A stretch of DNA of 64,000 bases from Parasedimentitalea marina (GTDB lineage Bacteria; Pseudomonadota; Alphaproteobacteria; Rhodobacterales; Rhodobacteraceae): NCBI RefSeq assembly GCF_004006175.1, contig NZ_CP033219.1:2480001-2544000 (forward strand), read 5' to 3'. Positions 34,163 to 44,034 of the stretch are shown here, piece after piece (the first letter of the stretch is position 1; each line of letters opens with the position of its first letter). The notes below the pieces were generated by a model. That model was not told the origin of the DNA and did no database searches. It saw only the letters and a program-made list of their open reading frames with translations. The translations under genes were made by a program, and so were the position numbers.

Positions 34163-36121
34163 ATGCCTATTCAGATCGACCGTCGTTCATTTCTGGCTGG
34201 TAGTGCCGGCCTTATCGCACTGCATCCGTTTTCAGTTCAGGCCGCAACCAATCAGGTGCATCTGCGTTTGATGGAGACTACCGACCTGCATGTACATGTG
34301 TTCCCTTATGACTATTACGCCGACAAACCGCGTGACACTATAGGACTGGCCCGCACCGCGTCGATTGTAAAAGACATCCGCGCCGAGGCCACCAATTCAT
34401 TGTTGCTGGACAATGGTGACTTTCTGCAGGGCAACCCAATGGGCGATTACATCGCCTATGAACGCGGCATGGCCGACGGCGACATGCACCCGGTGATCGC
34501 CGCGATGAACACGCTAGGGTTTGAGGCTTCGACGCTGGGCAATCACGAATTCAACTATGGCCTGGATTTCCTGATGAAATCGCTGGCCGGGGCCAACTAT
34601 CCCGTGGTCTGCGCTAATATCGCCACCGAGACAGGGGCCACTCCGCGCGACGACAAAACGCTGCTACCTCCTTATGTGATGATCGAGCGCGAGCTGACCG
34701 ATGGGGCCGGCAACAGCCATCCCATCAAGATCGGTTTGATCGGATTTGTGCCGCCGCAAGTGATGAACTGGGACCGCCGTCATCTAGAGGGCAAGGTGCA
34801 GGCGCGTGACATTCTGCAAACTGCGCGCGCCTATGTGCCCGAGATGAAGGAAAAAGGCGCGGACATTATTATCGCGCTATCCCATTCGGGCATCGGCTCT
34901 GCTCAGGAAAGCGACGGAATGGAGAACGCCTCGGTGCCACTGGCCATGGTCGAGGGTATCGATGCCATCATGACCGGTCACAGCCACCTGGTGTTCCCCT
35001 CGTCCAAATATGCTGACTTTGCCGGTGTTGATGTCGACAAGGGCACTATTCACGGCAAGCCCGCCACAATGGGTGGGTTCTGGGGCAGCCATCTGGGCCT
35101 GATCGATCTGATGCTGGAACGCGATGGCACTGGCTGGCGCGTGGTTGGCCATGATTCCGAGGCGCGGCCGATTTCCAAGCGCAACGAAGATCGCAGCTAT
35201 ACCGCACTGGTGGATGATGATGCCGCGGTGCTGGCCGCCGTCACCCAGGAACACGAAGAGACCCTGGCCTATGTTCGCCGTGCGGTGGGTAAGACAGACG
35301 CGCCGCTGCACAGCTATTTTGCACTGGTGGCGGATGATCCTTCGGTTCAGATCGTGTCGATTGCCCAGCAATGGTATATCGGCGAGATGCTGAAGGGCAC
35401 CAAGTACGAGGGCCTGCCCATCCTGTCAGCGGCAGCACCGTTCAAGGCTGGCGGTCGCGGTGGCCCTGAGTATTACACCGATGTGCCCAAGGGCGATGTT
35501 GCGATCAAGAACGTCGCTGATCTGTATCTTTACCCCAATACGGCGCGCGCGGTGCTGGTCAACGGCGCTCAGGTCAAGGATTGGCTGGAGCGTTCGGCGG
35601 GAATCTTCAACCAGGTGGAGGTCGGCAAGGGCGACCAGGTGCTGCTGAACCCGTCGTTCCCCAGCTACAACTTTGATGTGATCGACGGGGTGTCCTATCA
35701 GATCGATCTGTCCCAGCCGTCGAAGTTTGGCACCAAGGGTGAACCCGGCGATGGTGGGGCCAGCCGCATCGTCAACCTGATGTATAACGGTGCACCCATC
35801 GATCCCGAGGCCCAGTTCATCATTGCCACCAACAACTACCGCGCCAGCGGTGGCGGCAAGTTCCCCGGTGCACAGGGCGACACCATTGTGTTTGAAGGGC
35901 CCGACACCAACCGCGACGTGATTGTCCGCTATATCGTCGAGAAAGGCACCATCAGCCCACGCGCCGATGCCAACTGGTCTTTCGCCCCCCTGCCCGGCAC
36001 CTCGGTGCTGTTCGACACCGGCCCCAAGGCGTCCGATTATGTGGACAGCGTCGAGGGCGTAAAGATCGCCCCGGCAGGCGAAGGCCCCGAAGGCTTTGCC
36101 CGGTTCAAAATCGAACTCTAA
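34163..36121 (+). CDS. cpdB: 2',3'-cyclic-nucleotide 2'-phosphodiesterase / 3'-nucleotidase, Tat-exported
   Basis: 652 residues. A Tat signal ([15 protein letters not shown]) sends the folded enzyme to the periplasm. The N-terminal calcineurin-like metallophosphoesterase domain has metal ligands in [35 protein letters not shown] and TGHSHLVF. The C-terminal 5'-nucleotidase domain starts at about 380 ([20 protein letters not shown] ... [20 protein letters not shown], then [13 protein letters not shown]). It releases nucleosides and phosphate from external nucleotides. Unlike E. coli CpdB it uses a twin-arginine signal, as in many roseobacters. Confidence 0.94.
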   Translation: MPIQIDRRSFLAGSAGLIALHPFSVQAATNQVHLRLMETTDLHVHVFPYDYYADKPRDTIGLARTASIVKDIRAEATNSLLLDNGDFLQGNPMGDYIAYERGMADGDMHPVIAAMNTLGFEASTLGNHEFNYGLDFLMKSLAGANYPVVCANIATETGATPRDDKTLLPPYVMIERELTDGAGNSHPIKIGLIGFVPPQVMNWDRRHLEGKVQARDILQTARAYVPEMKEKGADIIIALSHSGIGSAQESDGMENASVPLAMVEGIDAIMTGHSHLVFPSSKYADFAGVDVDKGTIHGKPATMGGFWGSHLGLIDLMLERDGTGWRVVGHDSEARPISKRNEDRSYTALVDDDAAVLAAVTQEHEETLAYVRRAVGKTDAPLHSYFALVADDPSVQIVSIAQQWYIGEMLKGTKYEGLPILSAAAPFKAGGRGGPEYYTDVPKGDVAIKNVADLYLYPNTARAVLVNGAQVKDWLERSAGIFNQVEVGKGDQVLLNPSFPSYNFDVIDGVSYQIDLSQPSKFGTKGEPGDGGASRIVNLMYNGAPIDPEAQFIIATNNYRASGGGKFPGAQGDTIVFEGPDTNRDVIVRYIVEKGTISPRADANWSFAPLPGTSVLFDTGPKASDYVDSVEGVKIAPAGEGPEGFARFKIEL

Positions 36122-36129
36122 ACAAGCCC

Positions 36130-36157
36130 AAGCTGCTCGGCCCCTGTCGAGCAGCTT
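36130..36157 (+). terminator. Hairpin after cpdB
   Basis: Perfect 10-bp stem AAGCTGCTCG/CGAGCAGCTT with an 8-base loop, 9 bases after the stop. No T-run follows, so termination may be weak or Rho-dependent. Confidence 0.5.
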
Positions 36158-36243
36158 CACTTGCACGATCAAACACGCACAGCGCTTGCCTGTCGGGACC
36201 GTCAGATCTAAATTCACTTAAACTTTAGTGACCCGGATTTCCC

Positions 36244-36873
36244 ATGCTCCCAATCCTCTATTCCTTTCGCCGCTGCCCCTATGCCATGCGGGCAAGGCTG
36301 GCTCTGGTCTCGTCTGGTCAGCAAGTCGAGTTGCGCGAAGTTGTGCTGCGCGACAAACCTGCGGCCTTTCTGGCCGTCTCCCCCTCTGCGACGGTGCCCT
36401 GCCTGGTGGCAGTCGATACGGTCTTCGACGAAAGCCTGGACATTATGATATGGGCGCTGCGCCAATCCGACCCCGAGGGCTGGCTGGATATGCCACCCGA
36501 GGGCTGGGACTGGATTACCCGCGCGGATGGCCCATTCAAGGCAGCACTGGACCATACCAAATACGCTAGCCGCTATCCAGATATGGACGCAAGTGAGCAG
36601 CGGGCCCTGGCAGGCGCGTTTCTGGCGGAGCTTGATCAGCAGATTGACCAATGGATCTTTGCACAGGCAAGTCTGGCGGATTACGCCATCCTGCCATTTG
36701 TGCGCCAGTTCGCTTTTGTCGACAAATCCTGGTTCGACGCCCAGCCCTGGCCCAATTTACAAGCTTGGCTAGAGAACTTCCTGACTTCAGACCGGTTCTC
36801 CGCAATCATGAGCAAGTATCCACAGTGGACCACGCAAGCAGATCTCACTCATTTTCCACATAAGGGGTTGTAG
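36244..36873 (+). CDS. Glutathione S-transferase family protein
   Basis: 209 residues. The N-terminal thioredoxin-like domain has a CPYA motif (YSFRRCPYAMRARLALVSSG), the cysteine type of GST rather than Ser/Tyr, and the conserved cis-Pro (SATVPCLVA) with ESLDIMIW for glutathione binding. The C-terminal part is helical (LADYAILPFVRQFAFVDKSW). It may act as a glutathione-dependent reductase or dehalogenase-like enzyme; substrate unknown. Ribosome binding site is weak. Confidence 0.9.
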   Translation: MLPILYSFRRCPYAMRARLALVSSGQQVELREVVLRDKPAAFLAVSPSATVPCLVAVDTVFDESLDIMIWALRQSDPEGWLDMPPEGWDWITRADGPFKAALDHTKYASRYPDMDASEQRALAGAFLAELDQQIDQWIFAQASLADYAILPFVRQFAFVDKSWFDAQPWPNLQAWLENFLTSDRFSAIMSKYPQWTTQADLTHFPHKGL

Positions 36874-37427
36874 ATCGAGCATCAGGCCACGCGCCGCGAT
36901 TTACTCTATTATCCTCAGGGTAGAATTCATTATTCGCCTTCACATCCAGAAAAACCCATCTGAGACGATCAGACCACCAAAACGCAAAATGCGTTTTGGC
37001 GCAAAAATCATCGGCTCCGGTAGAATTTTAACGAATTCCAGCCTGTTTTTGACACCGAAAGAAGCCCTGTGCGTCGACGTGACCGGCTAGAGTCAAATCC
37101 TCCACAGACGACTAACACATTGTTTTAAAACAATAAATACCGAATTCTCACAGCAAACACAAGACAGTTCAAGTATTTCAACTTCCCCTCGGGCAGTAGA
37201 ACCGCACCGCTTATATTCAATTTTTCACACACCTTTAATTATCTGCCCAACCCCGATTAGGGACCTGTTAATCTCTACAACCCAGATTGGTACCTGCATC
37301 CTGGGTGGGGTGGCGCTGATAAGTTGAGTGATAATCGAACAACTATTAGCAAGATCAGAATGGCCTTCAATTAGCCGCTAAAGGTGAAACAGCGTGAGGA
37401 ATCTCATGCTACGTAAGGATTATTATT
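36874..37427. other. AT-rich intergenic region upstream of flagellin 1
   Basis: 554 bases, visibly richer in A/T than the coding parts. It holds a 10-bp hairpin CCAAAACGCA/TGCGTTTTGG (36977-36999) and a 16-base perfect palindrome ATTGTTTTAAAACAAT (37119-37134). TAAGGA before the ATG is the ribosome binding site. I could not find a sigma-54 or sigma-28 type flagellar promoter that fits, nor a full CtrA box. No coding frame. Confidence 0.6.
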
Positions 37428-38270
37428 ATGACCAGCATTCTGACAAACAATGGCGCAATGGTTGCTTTGCAGACACTTCAGTCCGTGAACAACGATCTGA
37501 CCGACGCGCAAAACCAAATCTCGACCGGTAAAAAAGTTGGCTCCGCCAGCGACAACGCCGCTGTCTGGGCTATCTCGAAGACAATGGAATCTGATGTTGC
37601 AGGCTTTGAAGCAATCTCGGAAAGCCTGGCCGTGGGTGAAGCCACTGTTGCTGTTGCTTCAGCCGGTGCCGAGCAGATCGTGAACACACTGACTGACATC
37701 AAGGAACTTATCGTTTCCGCACAGTCCGAGAACGTCGATCACGTTAAAATTCAGGCCGACATCACTAAGAAAACTGAACAGATCGACGCGATCATGGCCG
37801 CTGCTCAGTTCAACGGTGTCAATCTGCTGTTGGATACAGTCGACGGTACTGAATCTTCGCTGGGTGTTCTTGCTTCGCTTGACCGCGTTGGTCCAACCGG
37901 CACGCCTACCGCAACTGAAATTGACATCGCTGCTATCGATTTCACATCCAATCTGGACATGTCCACTTTGACCGCGATCTCTGACAGCACCACTGCGGCC
38001 ACGGCACTGGACGACATCGAAGCCTTCTTGGTCACAGCCATTGATGGTGCAGCTCAACTGGGTTCCGACGCTGCCCGTCTGAGTGACCAGGGTGAATTTG
38101 TCTCCAAGCTGACTGACGCCATGAAATTGGGTGTCAGCTCGATGACAGACACTGACATGGAAGAAGCATCGGCCCGCCTGAAGGCGCTGCAAACTCAGCA
38201 GTCACTGGCCGTTCAGTCGCTGACAATTGCCAACAGTGCACCGTCGACACTGTCGCAGCTGTTCCGCTAA
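37428..38270 (+). CDS. Flagellin (copy 1)
   Basis: 280 residues; secreted through the flagellar export system and polymerised into the filament. Conserved D0/D1 N-terminal part (SILTNNGAMVALQTLQSVNN, DLTDAQNQISTGKKVGSASD) and C-terminal part (ASARLKALQTQQSLAVQSLT, IANSAPSTLSQLFR) flank a short variable centre (about 120-205). It is nearly identical to copy 2 (42700-43548) over the first ~105 and last ~65 residues. No hook, motor or export genes are in the window. Two terminators follow. Confidence 0.97.
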   Translation: MTSILTNNGAMVALQTLQSVNNDLTDAQNQISTGKKVGSASDNAAVWAISKTMESDVAGFEAISESLAVGEATVAVASAGAEQIVNTLTDIKELIVSAQSENVDHVKIQADITKKTEQIDAIMAAAQFNGVNLLLDTVDGTESSLGVLASLDRVGPTGTPTATEIDIAAIDFTSNLDMSTLTAISDSTTAATALDDIEAFLVTAIDGAAQLGSDAARLSDQGEFVSKLTDAMKLGVSSMTDTDMEEASARLKALQTQQSLAVQSLTIANSAPSTLSQLFR

Positions 38271-38277
38271 ACACACT

Positions 38278-38358
38278 GATCCGGGGCGCCTATCGCGCCT
38301 CGGATCACCTTTTAAAATGAATAGCCGGTCCTCTATAATTGAGGGCCGGCTATTTTTG
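38278..38358 (+). terminator. Tandem terminators of flagellin 1
   Basis: First hairpin GATCCGGGGCGC/GCGCCTCGGATC (38278-38306) followed by CCTTTT. Second hairpin AATAGCCGGTCCTC/GAGGGCCGGCTATT (38320-38354) followed by TTTG. The first is shared with flagellin 2. Confidence 0.85.
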
Positions 38359-38403
38359 TTACTGGTCACATGTTGAGGTCTGAGTAGCGTTGTGTGGAAA
38401 AGA

Positions 38404-38431
38404 AAAAGGCCGCTCAGATGAGCGGCCTTTT
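38404..38431 (-). terminator. Terminator of tig
   Basis: Perfect 12-bp stem AAAAGGCCGCTC/GAGCGGCCTTTT with a 4-base loop; on the minus strand it ends in TTTTTCTTTT. Can also act on the plus strand. Confidence 0.9.
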
Positions 38432-38452
38432 AAATAGGTAAGAGGAGAAGAT

Positions 38453-39784
38453 TTACTCTTCTTCAAGCGCCTCAACAGCCTTTTGAAGGTCGTCTTTTGA
38501 GACTTCCTTTTCGGACACATCAGCCAGTTCAAACACATAGTCGATGACTTTGTCTTCAAAGATTGGCGCGCGAAGCTGTTGCTGCATCTGGGCGTTTTTC
38601 TGAACAAATTCAAAGAATTCACGTTCCTGACCCGGATACTGACGGGCCTGGCCCATGATCGCTTGAGTCATTTCAGCGTCGGTCACTTCGACTTCGGCTT
38701 TCTGACCCAGTTCGGCCAGCAACAGACCCAGACGGACCCGGCGCTCGGCCAATGCCTTGTGCTCGTCGGTGGTTTCGATCTCGGGGTGATCGTGGCCTTC
38801 GACTTCTGGGTTGTCTTCGTGCCACAGCTGGTGCGCGATCTGGCCTGCTTCAGATTCCAGCAGCGATGGAGGCAGGTCAAACGAGACCAGCTTGTCCAGG
38901 GCGTCCAGCACGGCACGCTTCATCACTGCGCGCGAGGCACCAGCGTATTCAGCTTCCAGACGTTCACCAATCTGAACCTTCAGACCAGCCAGGTCTTCGG
39001 CGCCAAACTTCTTGGCCAGCTCATCGTCGAGCTCGGCAGCGACCGGGGCTTTGACTTCTTTCACGGTACAGGTAAAGACAGCTTCTTTACCGGCCAGGTT
39101 TTCCGCCTGATAGTCCTCGGGGAAGGACACGGTGACGTCCAGTTCAACACCGGCTTTAATGCCAACCAGCTGTGGTTCAAAACCCGGAATGAAGGAGTTT
39201 GAGCCCAGAACCAGTGGGAAATCGTCAGCAGCACCGCCATCAAAGGCTTCGCCGTCAACTTTACCCAGGAAGTCGATGACAACCTGATCGCCGTCCTCGG
39301 ACGCAGCACCCTCTTCGCGGGCTTCGAAATTTTGAGCGGTTTCAGCAAGGTTGGCCAGCGCTTCGTCAACGTCGGCTTCACCGGCTTTGACAACCAGCTT
39401 TTCCAATGAGACCGATTTCAGATCGACCTCAGGAATTTCAGGAAGAGCTTCGTAGGACATGTCGACTTCGATGTCGTCGCCCGGCTTCCAGTCGTCGTTG
39501 GTCATTTTGACGTCTGGCTGCATGGCAGGACGGTCGCCGCTTTCTTCAAAGTGCTGGTTCATCGCACCGTCGATGGTTTCCTGCATCGCTTCGCCCGTCA
39601 GGCGTTCGCCATACTGCTTTTTCAGCAGCGCCATTGGCACCTTACCCTTACGGAAACCCTTCATTTCGATGCCCGGCTGAGCCTCGACCAGCTTTTCGTT
39701 TACTTTGGCGTCCAATTCAGCCGCGGTAACGGTAATCGCATAGCCGCGTTTCAGACCTTCGTTCAGCGTCTCGGTGACCTGCAT
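38453..39784 (-). CDS. tig: Trigger factor (ribosome-associated chaperone)
   Basis: 443 residues from ATG 39784; thirty upstream codons in frame are not in the family. Binds the ribosome exit tunnel and shelters new chains. The N-terminal ribosome-binding domain has the signature [18 protein letters not shown] (GFRxGxxP). An FKBP-like prolyl isomerase domain follows (about 160-245, [20 protein letters not shown] ... [18 protein letters not shown]), then the helical C-terminal arms with an acidic tail. clpP/clpX do not follow. The gene lies between the two flagellin repeats. Confidence 0.96.
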   Translation of the reverse strand: MQVTETLNEGLKRGYAITVTAAELDAKVNEKLVEAQPGIEMKGFRKGKVPMALLKKQYGERLTGEAMQETIDGAMNQHFEESGDRPAMQPDVKMTNDDWKPGDDIEVDMSYEALPEIPEVDLKSVSLEKLVVKAGEADVDEALANLAETAQNFEAREEGAASEDGDQVVIDFLGKVDGEAFDGGAADDFPLVLGSNSFIPGFEPQLVGIKAGVELDVTVSFPEDYQAENLAGKEAVFTCTVKEVKAPVAAELDDELAKKFGAEDLAGLKVQIGERLEAEYAGASRAVMKRAVLDALDKLVSFDLPPSLLESEAGQIAHQLWHEDNPEVEGHDHPEIETTDEHKALAERRVRLGLLLAELGQKAEVEVTDAEMTQAIMGQARQYPGQEREFFEFVQKNAQMQQQLRAPIFEDKVIDYVFELADVSEKEVSKDDLQKAVEALEEE

Positions 39785-39935
39785 GTCATTCCCCATAGAG
39801 ATTCGGAGGCATGCACAGAGACATCCCCCCAGATAAATTTGACGCCTTGTATTTCCCATAGGCGCGCCGCGCAAGAGGCATTGCTGTCTGACAGGGATAG
39901 TTAAGCGGGAAAGCCCCGAATTTTACCTCTGCGCA

Positions 39936-39964
39936 TGAAAAAACACGCCCTAAGAGGCGTGTTT
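39936..39964 (-). terminator. Terminator of the porin gene
   Basis: AAACACGCC (39941-39949) and GGCGTGTTT (39956-39964) form a 9-bp stem; TTTTTTCATG follows on the minus strand. Confidence 0.85.
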
Positions 39965-39992
39965 CTGGTGTTTCAGATCTGGTTTGGAGTGC

Positions 39993-41108
39993 TTAGAACT
40001 TCCAGCGCGCACCCGCCATGATCACGCTACTGTCACTGTAGGTGGTGCTGGTGTCTTCATAGGCGTACTCGCGGTAGGCCAGATAGGCCTCGACGTTGTA
40101 GTTGTCGATTTTCTGGGTGGCAGCAACGCCCCAGGACTGTGCTGAGTCACCGGTCGAAGCCATATCCGAGCCGTCATAGTAATCGACCGAAAAGGCGGTT
40201 GCGCCGAGAGAAGTCAGATCGGCTGTGTAACCCAGCTTGGCATAGCCGTAGCTGCCCGCAATATCGCGTTCACCTGATGCAAGCGCCAGCGACAATCCGG
40301 TTGGCTTATGCTCCAGCGCGACCGACCCGACGATGTCGCGTTTGTCTGCGGTGCCGGTTTCTTCGGTCCATGCCGCACCCAGGGCTGCAGCAAGAGCAAA
40401 GTCGCCCAGGTCATTGTTGTTATACCGAACAGCGACGTCATATGTCTCGCGGTCGTTGCTGGTCTTCAGAATATCGGTACCGTAAGAGGCCGAGAATACG
40501 AACCCATTGTAGCTATTGGAGTCGTACCGCACACGTCCAAGACGCCCACCGTCATAGTCGGTGAAGACATCACCCACATTGACCGAGCTGAGCGCACCAG
40601 CCGAAGTCCGGAACGCGTAGCCGCCTGCTGGGTCTGCAACTGCAACACCGGCAACAACACCGGTACCAGACTGGTCACTGCCAGCAATACCGTCCGACGC
40701 CATCGAACCCTGACCGGCCGAGAACTTACCAAAACGAGCGGTATCATACTGCAAGTCTACATGACGGAGATTGGTACGATCCCAGCTTAGAGCGTCTCCT
40801 GTCGAGCTCTGGCTGACGCCGTCAGAAGAGCGAAGACCAAAGGCCGTTTCAAAATGAAACGTCATGGTGTTCTCGCCGAAGGCCTGTGACAGACGGAAGC
40901 CAATACGGGAGTTGGACCCCGCGTTATCGACCAAGCGGTCGTAGGTCTCGGTGCCATCATCATAAGATTGGAAAGATGGGTCAAACTGACCATACCAGGT
41001 AAAACTGCCACCGGTGTCGTTTTCATAAGTGGGCCCAGCGAAAGCTGGCGACGCAATGGCGGTGGCCAGTGCAGCTGCACTGGCGTTAAATGCAAGTTTC
41101 TTGTTCAT
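39993..41108 (-). CDS. Outer membrane porin
   Basis: 371 residues. Signal peptide with cut after AFA (NASAAALATAIASPAFAGPT). The mature chain is a row of amphipathic beta strands ending in the outer-membrane C-terminal aromatic signature (IMAGARWKF). GSNSRIGFRLSQAFGENTMT, FHFETAFGLRSSDG and LRHVDLQYDTARFGKFSAGQ match Gram-negative general porins of the Rhodobacter type, which form trimers. Substrate range is unknown. Strong expression is likely given the long upstream region and good terminator. Confidence 0.93.
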   Translation of the reverse strand: MNKKLAFNASAAALATAIASPAFAGPTYENDTGGSFTWYGQFDPSFQSYDDGTETYDRLVDNAGSNSRIGFRLSQAFGENTMTFHFETAFGLRSSDGVSQSSTGDALSWDRTNLRHVDLQYDTARFGKFSAGQGSMASDGIAGSDQSGTGVVAGVAVADPAGGYAFRTSAGALSSVNVGDVFTDYDGGRLGRVRYDSNSYNGFVFSASYGTDILKTSNDRETYDVAVRYNNNDLGDFALAAALGAAWTEETGTADKRDIVGSVALEHKPTGLSLALASGERDIAGSYGYAKLGYTADLTSLGATAFSVDYYDGSDMASTGDSAQSWGVAATQKIDNYNVEAYLAYREYAYEDTSTTYSDSSVIMAGARWKF

Positions 41109-41703
41109 GAGTAGGTGCTCCTAGTTCCTCATCACAGTCAGGAACACCTCGTTCCATCCATAAGGGACCCGACTTACGAATTGGGCTAACATGGGTTTTT
41201 TTTGCTGCCGATACTTGAAAAACGACAACGTGATTCAGGCGAAATCAAGTGGCGAAATCTTGCTCATTTTTCTCACTGAATCGGCAATTTTCCCCTTACT
41301 AGCAAGGCGTTAAGTGATCCAGTTCACACAAGCATGCGCCTACTGAATAGCCGCACTGCGCAGGGCGCAACTCTCAGAATCACAGGTGGTATTTTGATGC
41401 GGCGCATTTGAGTTCGACCACAAAGAGCAAGTGGCATCCTGCTGACTTGCCCCCAGACTGTCGCTTGCACGAGGTCGAACCGCCGGTCCCCACATCTGTG
41501 GCAAAACCGTCGTCGCGCAGTCAGGATAGACACACATCAAATACGGGGTCATGTTATATCCCATAAAGAAAGACACTGCGCTGAAGCCGACAATTCCAAA
41601 TCGCCAGGTCTTTTTATACTAAGGTGGCACACGCCTTTGCCGCCCCCAATCGGCTGTATTGGATCGCAGTGCAGAACACCTGAACCTGACCAACGAGGCA
41701 AGA
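41109..41703. other. Intergenic region between porin and exonuclease genes
   Basis: 595 bases, with the porin promoter and leader at its left end. A minus-strand frame at 41340-41576 (GTG start, 78 codons) begins with a hydrophobic stretch (SFFMGYNMTPYLMCVYPDC) and has five cysteines in all. It could be a small secreted protein but no ribosome binding site or family supports it, so it is not listed as a gene. Confidence 0.5.
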
Positions 41704-42303
41704 ATGCACCGACGGCCCATACAACTGGATCTCTTTCACCAGGCCGAGGAAACGTCGAAGATGAGCGGGTCGCTATTCTCGCGCACCTATCGGTTTGTGG
41801 CTTTAGATGTGGAAACAGCCAATGGCGACTCCGGCAGCATCTGCCAGTTGGGATTGGCAATGGTGGATCATGACGGTGTCATCCAGACCGCCAGCTTCAT
41901 GATTGATCCAGAAGTCAGATTTGCACCTTTCAATACCCAGCTGCACGGCATTGGGCCCGACACGGTGGCGGGTCAGCCCAGATTCGGAGACGTCATTGAA
42001 CCATTGCGCGATTTTCTGACACGACATGTGCTGGTTCAGCACAGCCAATTTGACCAAAAGGCGATCGGCGCCGCCTGTCGGCGGTACGATCTGCCGAATC
42101 TAAGCACCCGCTGGCTTAATTCAGTGCAGGTTGCCCGCAAAGCCTGGCCTCAACTGCGTGGAAATGGCGGGCATGGGCTGGGCAACCTACAAAAAGTGTT
42201 AAGATTGAACTTCAAACATCACGACGCAGCCGAGGATTCAAAGGCTGCAGCGCAAGTAATTTTGCTGGCCGAGGCCGAATTAGGTTTCAATTTTATCGAA
42301 TAG
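41704..42303 (+). CDS. DEDDh 3'-5' exonuclease, DnaQ/PolIII-epsilon type
   Basis: 199 residues from ATG 41704 (GAGG upstream); a TTG start at 41659 is possible. The four acidic metal ligands and the general base are visible: FVALDVETANG (D, E), LVQHSQFDQKAI (D) and HHDAAEDSKAAAQ (H and D), the DEDDh order. It is a stand-alone exonuclease domain, like the repair/RNA-processing members, not a replicative epsilon subunit, which has an extra C-terminal polymerase-binding part. GNGGHGLGNLQKVLRLNFKH is typical of the family. Confidence 0.9.
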   Translation: MHRRPIQLDLFHQAEETSKMSGSLFSRTYRFVALDVETANGDSGSICQLGLAMVDHDGVIQTASFMIDPEVRFAPFNTQLHGIGPDTVAGQPRFGDVIEPLRDFLTRHVLVQHSQFDQKAIGAACRRYDLPNLSTRWLNSVQVARKAWPQLRGNGGHGLGNLQKVLRLNFKHHDAAEDSKAAAQVILLAEAELGFNFIE

Positions 42304-42699
42304 TTTCAGTCTCGGCGGCAAAAATCTCAGCGGCTCGACCGGTCCGATACTCTCTCGTGATTCTGTGATTTTCCAACTTTTTCAACAAGCGATTACCGAT
42401 TAAAGGATGTGGCCTGATAGTCATTCTGCCACAAATTGCAGAATGCAACTTGGGCGATTTGTCCGTTAAATCAGTCAAGACGCTGCGCAGATATATTCGC
42501 CAAAGATCTGACCTAATCCCAATCTCCCCGTTAGGACTTTCCGGGAAAATGGGTGCTAGAACAGCCAGGCACCAAACATCTCGGTGGCACAGCGATAGAC
42601 CGCTCTCTGTATAGTCAGAACGACTCCGAAGCTCAGCCTACAGGTTGAGCAAAACATGGGGTCAAACGCCTCAAACTATGACTACTTGGAGTACTAACT
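42304..42699. other. Intergenic region upstream of flagellin 2
   Basis: 396 bases. An 8-bp hairpin CATTCTGC/GCAGAATG (42422-42445) without T-run lies near the left end. GGAG 8 bases before the flagellin ATG is the ribosome binding site. Unlike the coding part, this region shows no similarity to the sequence upstream of flagellin 1. No promoter is assigned. Confidence 0.55.
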
Positions 42700-43548
42700 A
42701 TGACCAGCATTCTGACAAACAACGGCGCAATGGTTGCCTTGCAGACACTTCAGTCGGTGAACAACGATCTGACCGAAGCGCAGAACCAAATCTCGACCGG
42801 AAAAAAAGTTGGCTCCGCCAGCGACAACGCCGCTGTCTGGGCTATCTCGAAGACGATGGAATCTGATGTTGCAGGCTTTGAAGCAATCTCGGAAAGCCTG
42901 GCCGTGGGTGAAGCCACTGTAGCTGTTGCTTCAGCCGGTGCCGAGCAGATCGTGAACACACTGACTGACATCAAGGAACTTATCGTTTCCGCACAGTCCG
43001 AGAACGTCGATCATGCCAAAATCCAGGATGACATCACCAAGAAAAGTGAACAGGTTGCTGCCATCATCGCAGCAGCACAGTTTAACGGTGCCAACCTGCT
43101 GGCGACTGACATTGATGGCAATTCAACAACAAGCATGGGTGTAATTGCCTCTCTTGACCGCGTGGGTCCAACCGGCACCCCTTCGGCAACTGAAATCAGC
43201 ATCGACACCGTCGATTTTGAAGCCAACGTTGACTTGGTTGCCAACTTGACTGCCATCACTGACAGCACCACCGCTGCAACTGCGTTGGGCGAAATCGAAG
43301 CCTTCCTGTCTACGGCTATCGATGGCGCTGCTGCACTGGGTTCTGACTCGGCTCGTTTGACCGATCAGGGTGAATTTGTCTCCAAGCTGACCGACGCCAT
43401 GAAATTGGGTGTCAGCTCGATGACAGACACCGACATGGAAGAAGCATCGGCCCGCCTGAAGGCTCTGCAAACTCAGCAGTCACTGGCAGTCCAGTCGCTG
43501 ACAATTGCCAACAGTGCACCGTCGACACTGTCGCAGCTGTTCCGCTAA
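42700..43548 (+). CDS. Flagellin (copy 2)
   Basis: 282 residues. Same ends as copy 1: the first ~105 codons differ by only a handful of bases and the last ~65 codons are almost unchanged, while the centre (about 115-205, with DIDGNSTTSMGVIASLDRVG and SIDTVDFEANVDLVANLTAI) differs. This sharp change in identity points to gene conversion between the copies. It has its own upstream region and terminator, so the two can be expressed separately. The different centres would give different surface-exposed parts of the filament. Confidence 0.97.
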   Translation: MTSILTNNGAMVALQTLQSVNNDLTEAQNQISTGKKVGSASDNAAVWAISKTMESDVAGFEAISESLAVGEATVAVASAGAEQIVNTLTDIKELIVSAQSENVDHAKIQDDITKKSEQVAAIIAAAQFNGANLLATDIDGNSTTSMGVIASLDRVGPTGTPSATEISIDTVDFEANVDLVANLTAITDSTTAATALGEIEAFLSTAIDGAAALGSDSARLTDQGEFVSKLTDAMKLGVSSMTDTDMEEASARLKALQTQQSLAVQSLTIANSAPSTLSQLFR

Positions 43549-43921
43549 ACACATTGATCCGGGGCGCTTCGGTGCCCCGGATCTTTTGACGGTCAAACTG
43601 CATGTTATGATACTGAAGCTCCCGGGGATCGTGTCTTCCTTATCTGGGGTGTTTGCTCCTTCGGACCAGGCTCGTCCGGTTTCCACGACTCCCTCATTTT
43701 GTGTATTCACCCGGATCCATCTTGAGACGTTGCCCCAGCCATCCAAGTCCCCACCAAATTCCCCCTCCCGCGTATACTAGCCAGGTTCACTACCTGATAG
43801 ATCGCCTAATTATTTGAAAACCATCAAGATATTCGAAGATACCAGAAGATAGTCATTTTCAAAAAAAAGCATTTTCTCCTCTGGACCTCACCAATTTCCA
43901 TGGCTATACGGTCACACATGA
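43549..43921. other. Intergenic region between flagellin 2 and tRNA-Asn
   Basis: 373 bases. It holds the flagellin terminator, then a feature-poor stretch, then the tRNA promoter region: CTGGAC ... TATACG about 25 bases before the tRNA is a possible -35/-10 pair (18-base spacer, weak). No gene. Confidence 0.55.
43556..43587 (+). terminator. Terminator of flagellin 2
   Basis: 12-bp stem GATCCGGGGCGC/GTGCCCCGGATC with a TTCG tetraloop, then TTTT. Confidence 0.9.
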
Positions 43922-43996
43922 TCCGGCGTAGCTCAGCGGTAGAGCAGTTGACTGTTAATCAATTGGTCGTAGGTTCGATCCCTACCGCCGGAGCCA
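43922..43996 (+). tRNA. tRNA-Asn (GTT)
   Basis: 75 bases with the 3' CCA encoded. The acceptor stem TCCGGCG pairs with CGCCGGA and the discriminator is G. D arm GCTCAGCGGTAGAGC, anticodon stem GTTGA/TCAAT with loop CTGTTAA (anticodon GTT), T arm with GGTTCGATCC. A terminator follows two bases later. No duplicate of its 3' end is seen in the window, so there is no sign of an integrated element here. Confidence 0.97.
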
Positions 43997-43997
43997 T

Positions 43998-44034
43998 AAA
44001 AAGCCACTAAGCTCAATAGCTTGGTGGCTTTTTT
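43998..44034 (+). terminator. Terminator of tRNA-Asn
   Basis: AAAAAGCCAC...AGCT paired with AGCTTGGTGGCTTTTTT across a CAAT loop, starting two bases after the CCA. Confidence 0.85.

Noticed and set aside
37270..37330. Sigma-54-like TTGGTACC ... element before flagellin 1
   Set aside because: The GG and GC dinucleotides are not at the required spacing.
43922..43996. tRNA-Asn as attachment site of an integrated element
   Set aside because: No copy of the tRNA 3' end and no integrase anywhere in the window.
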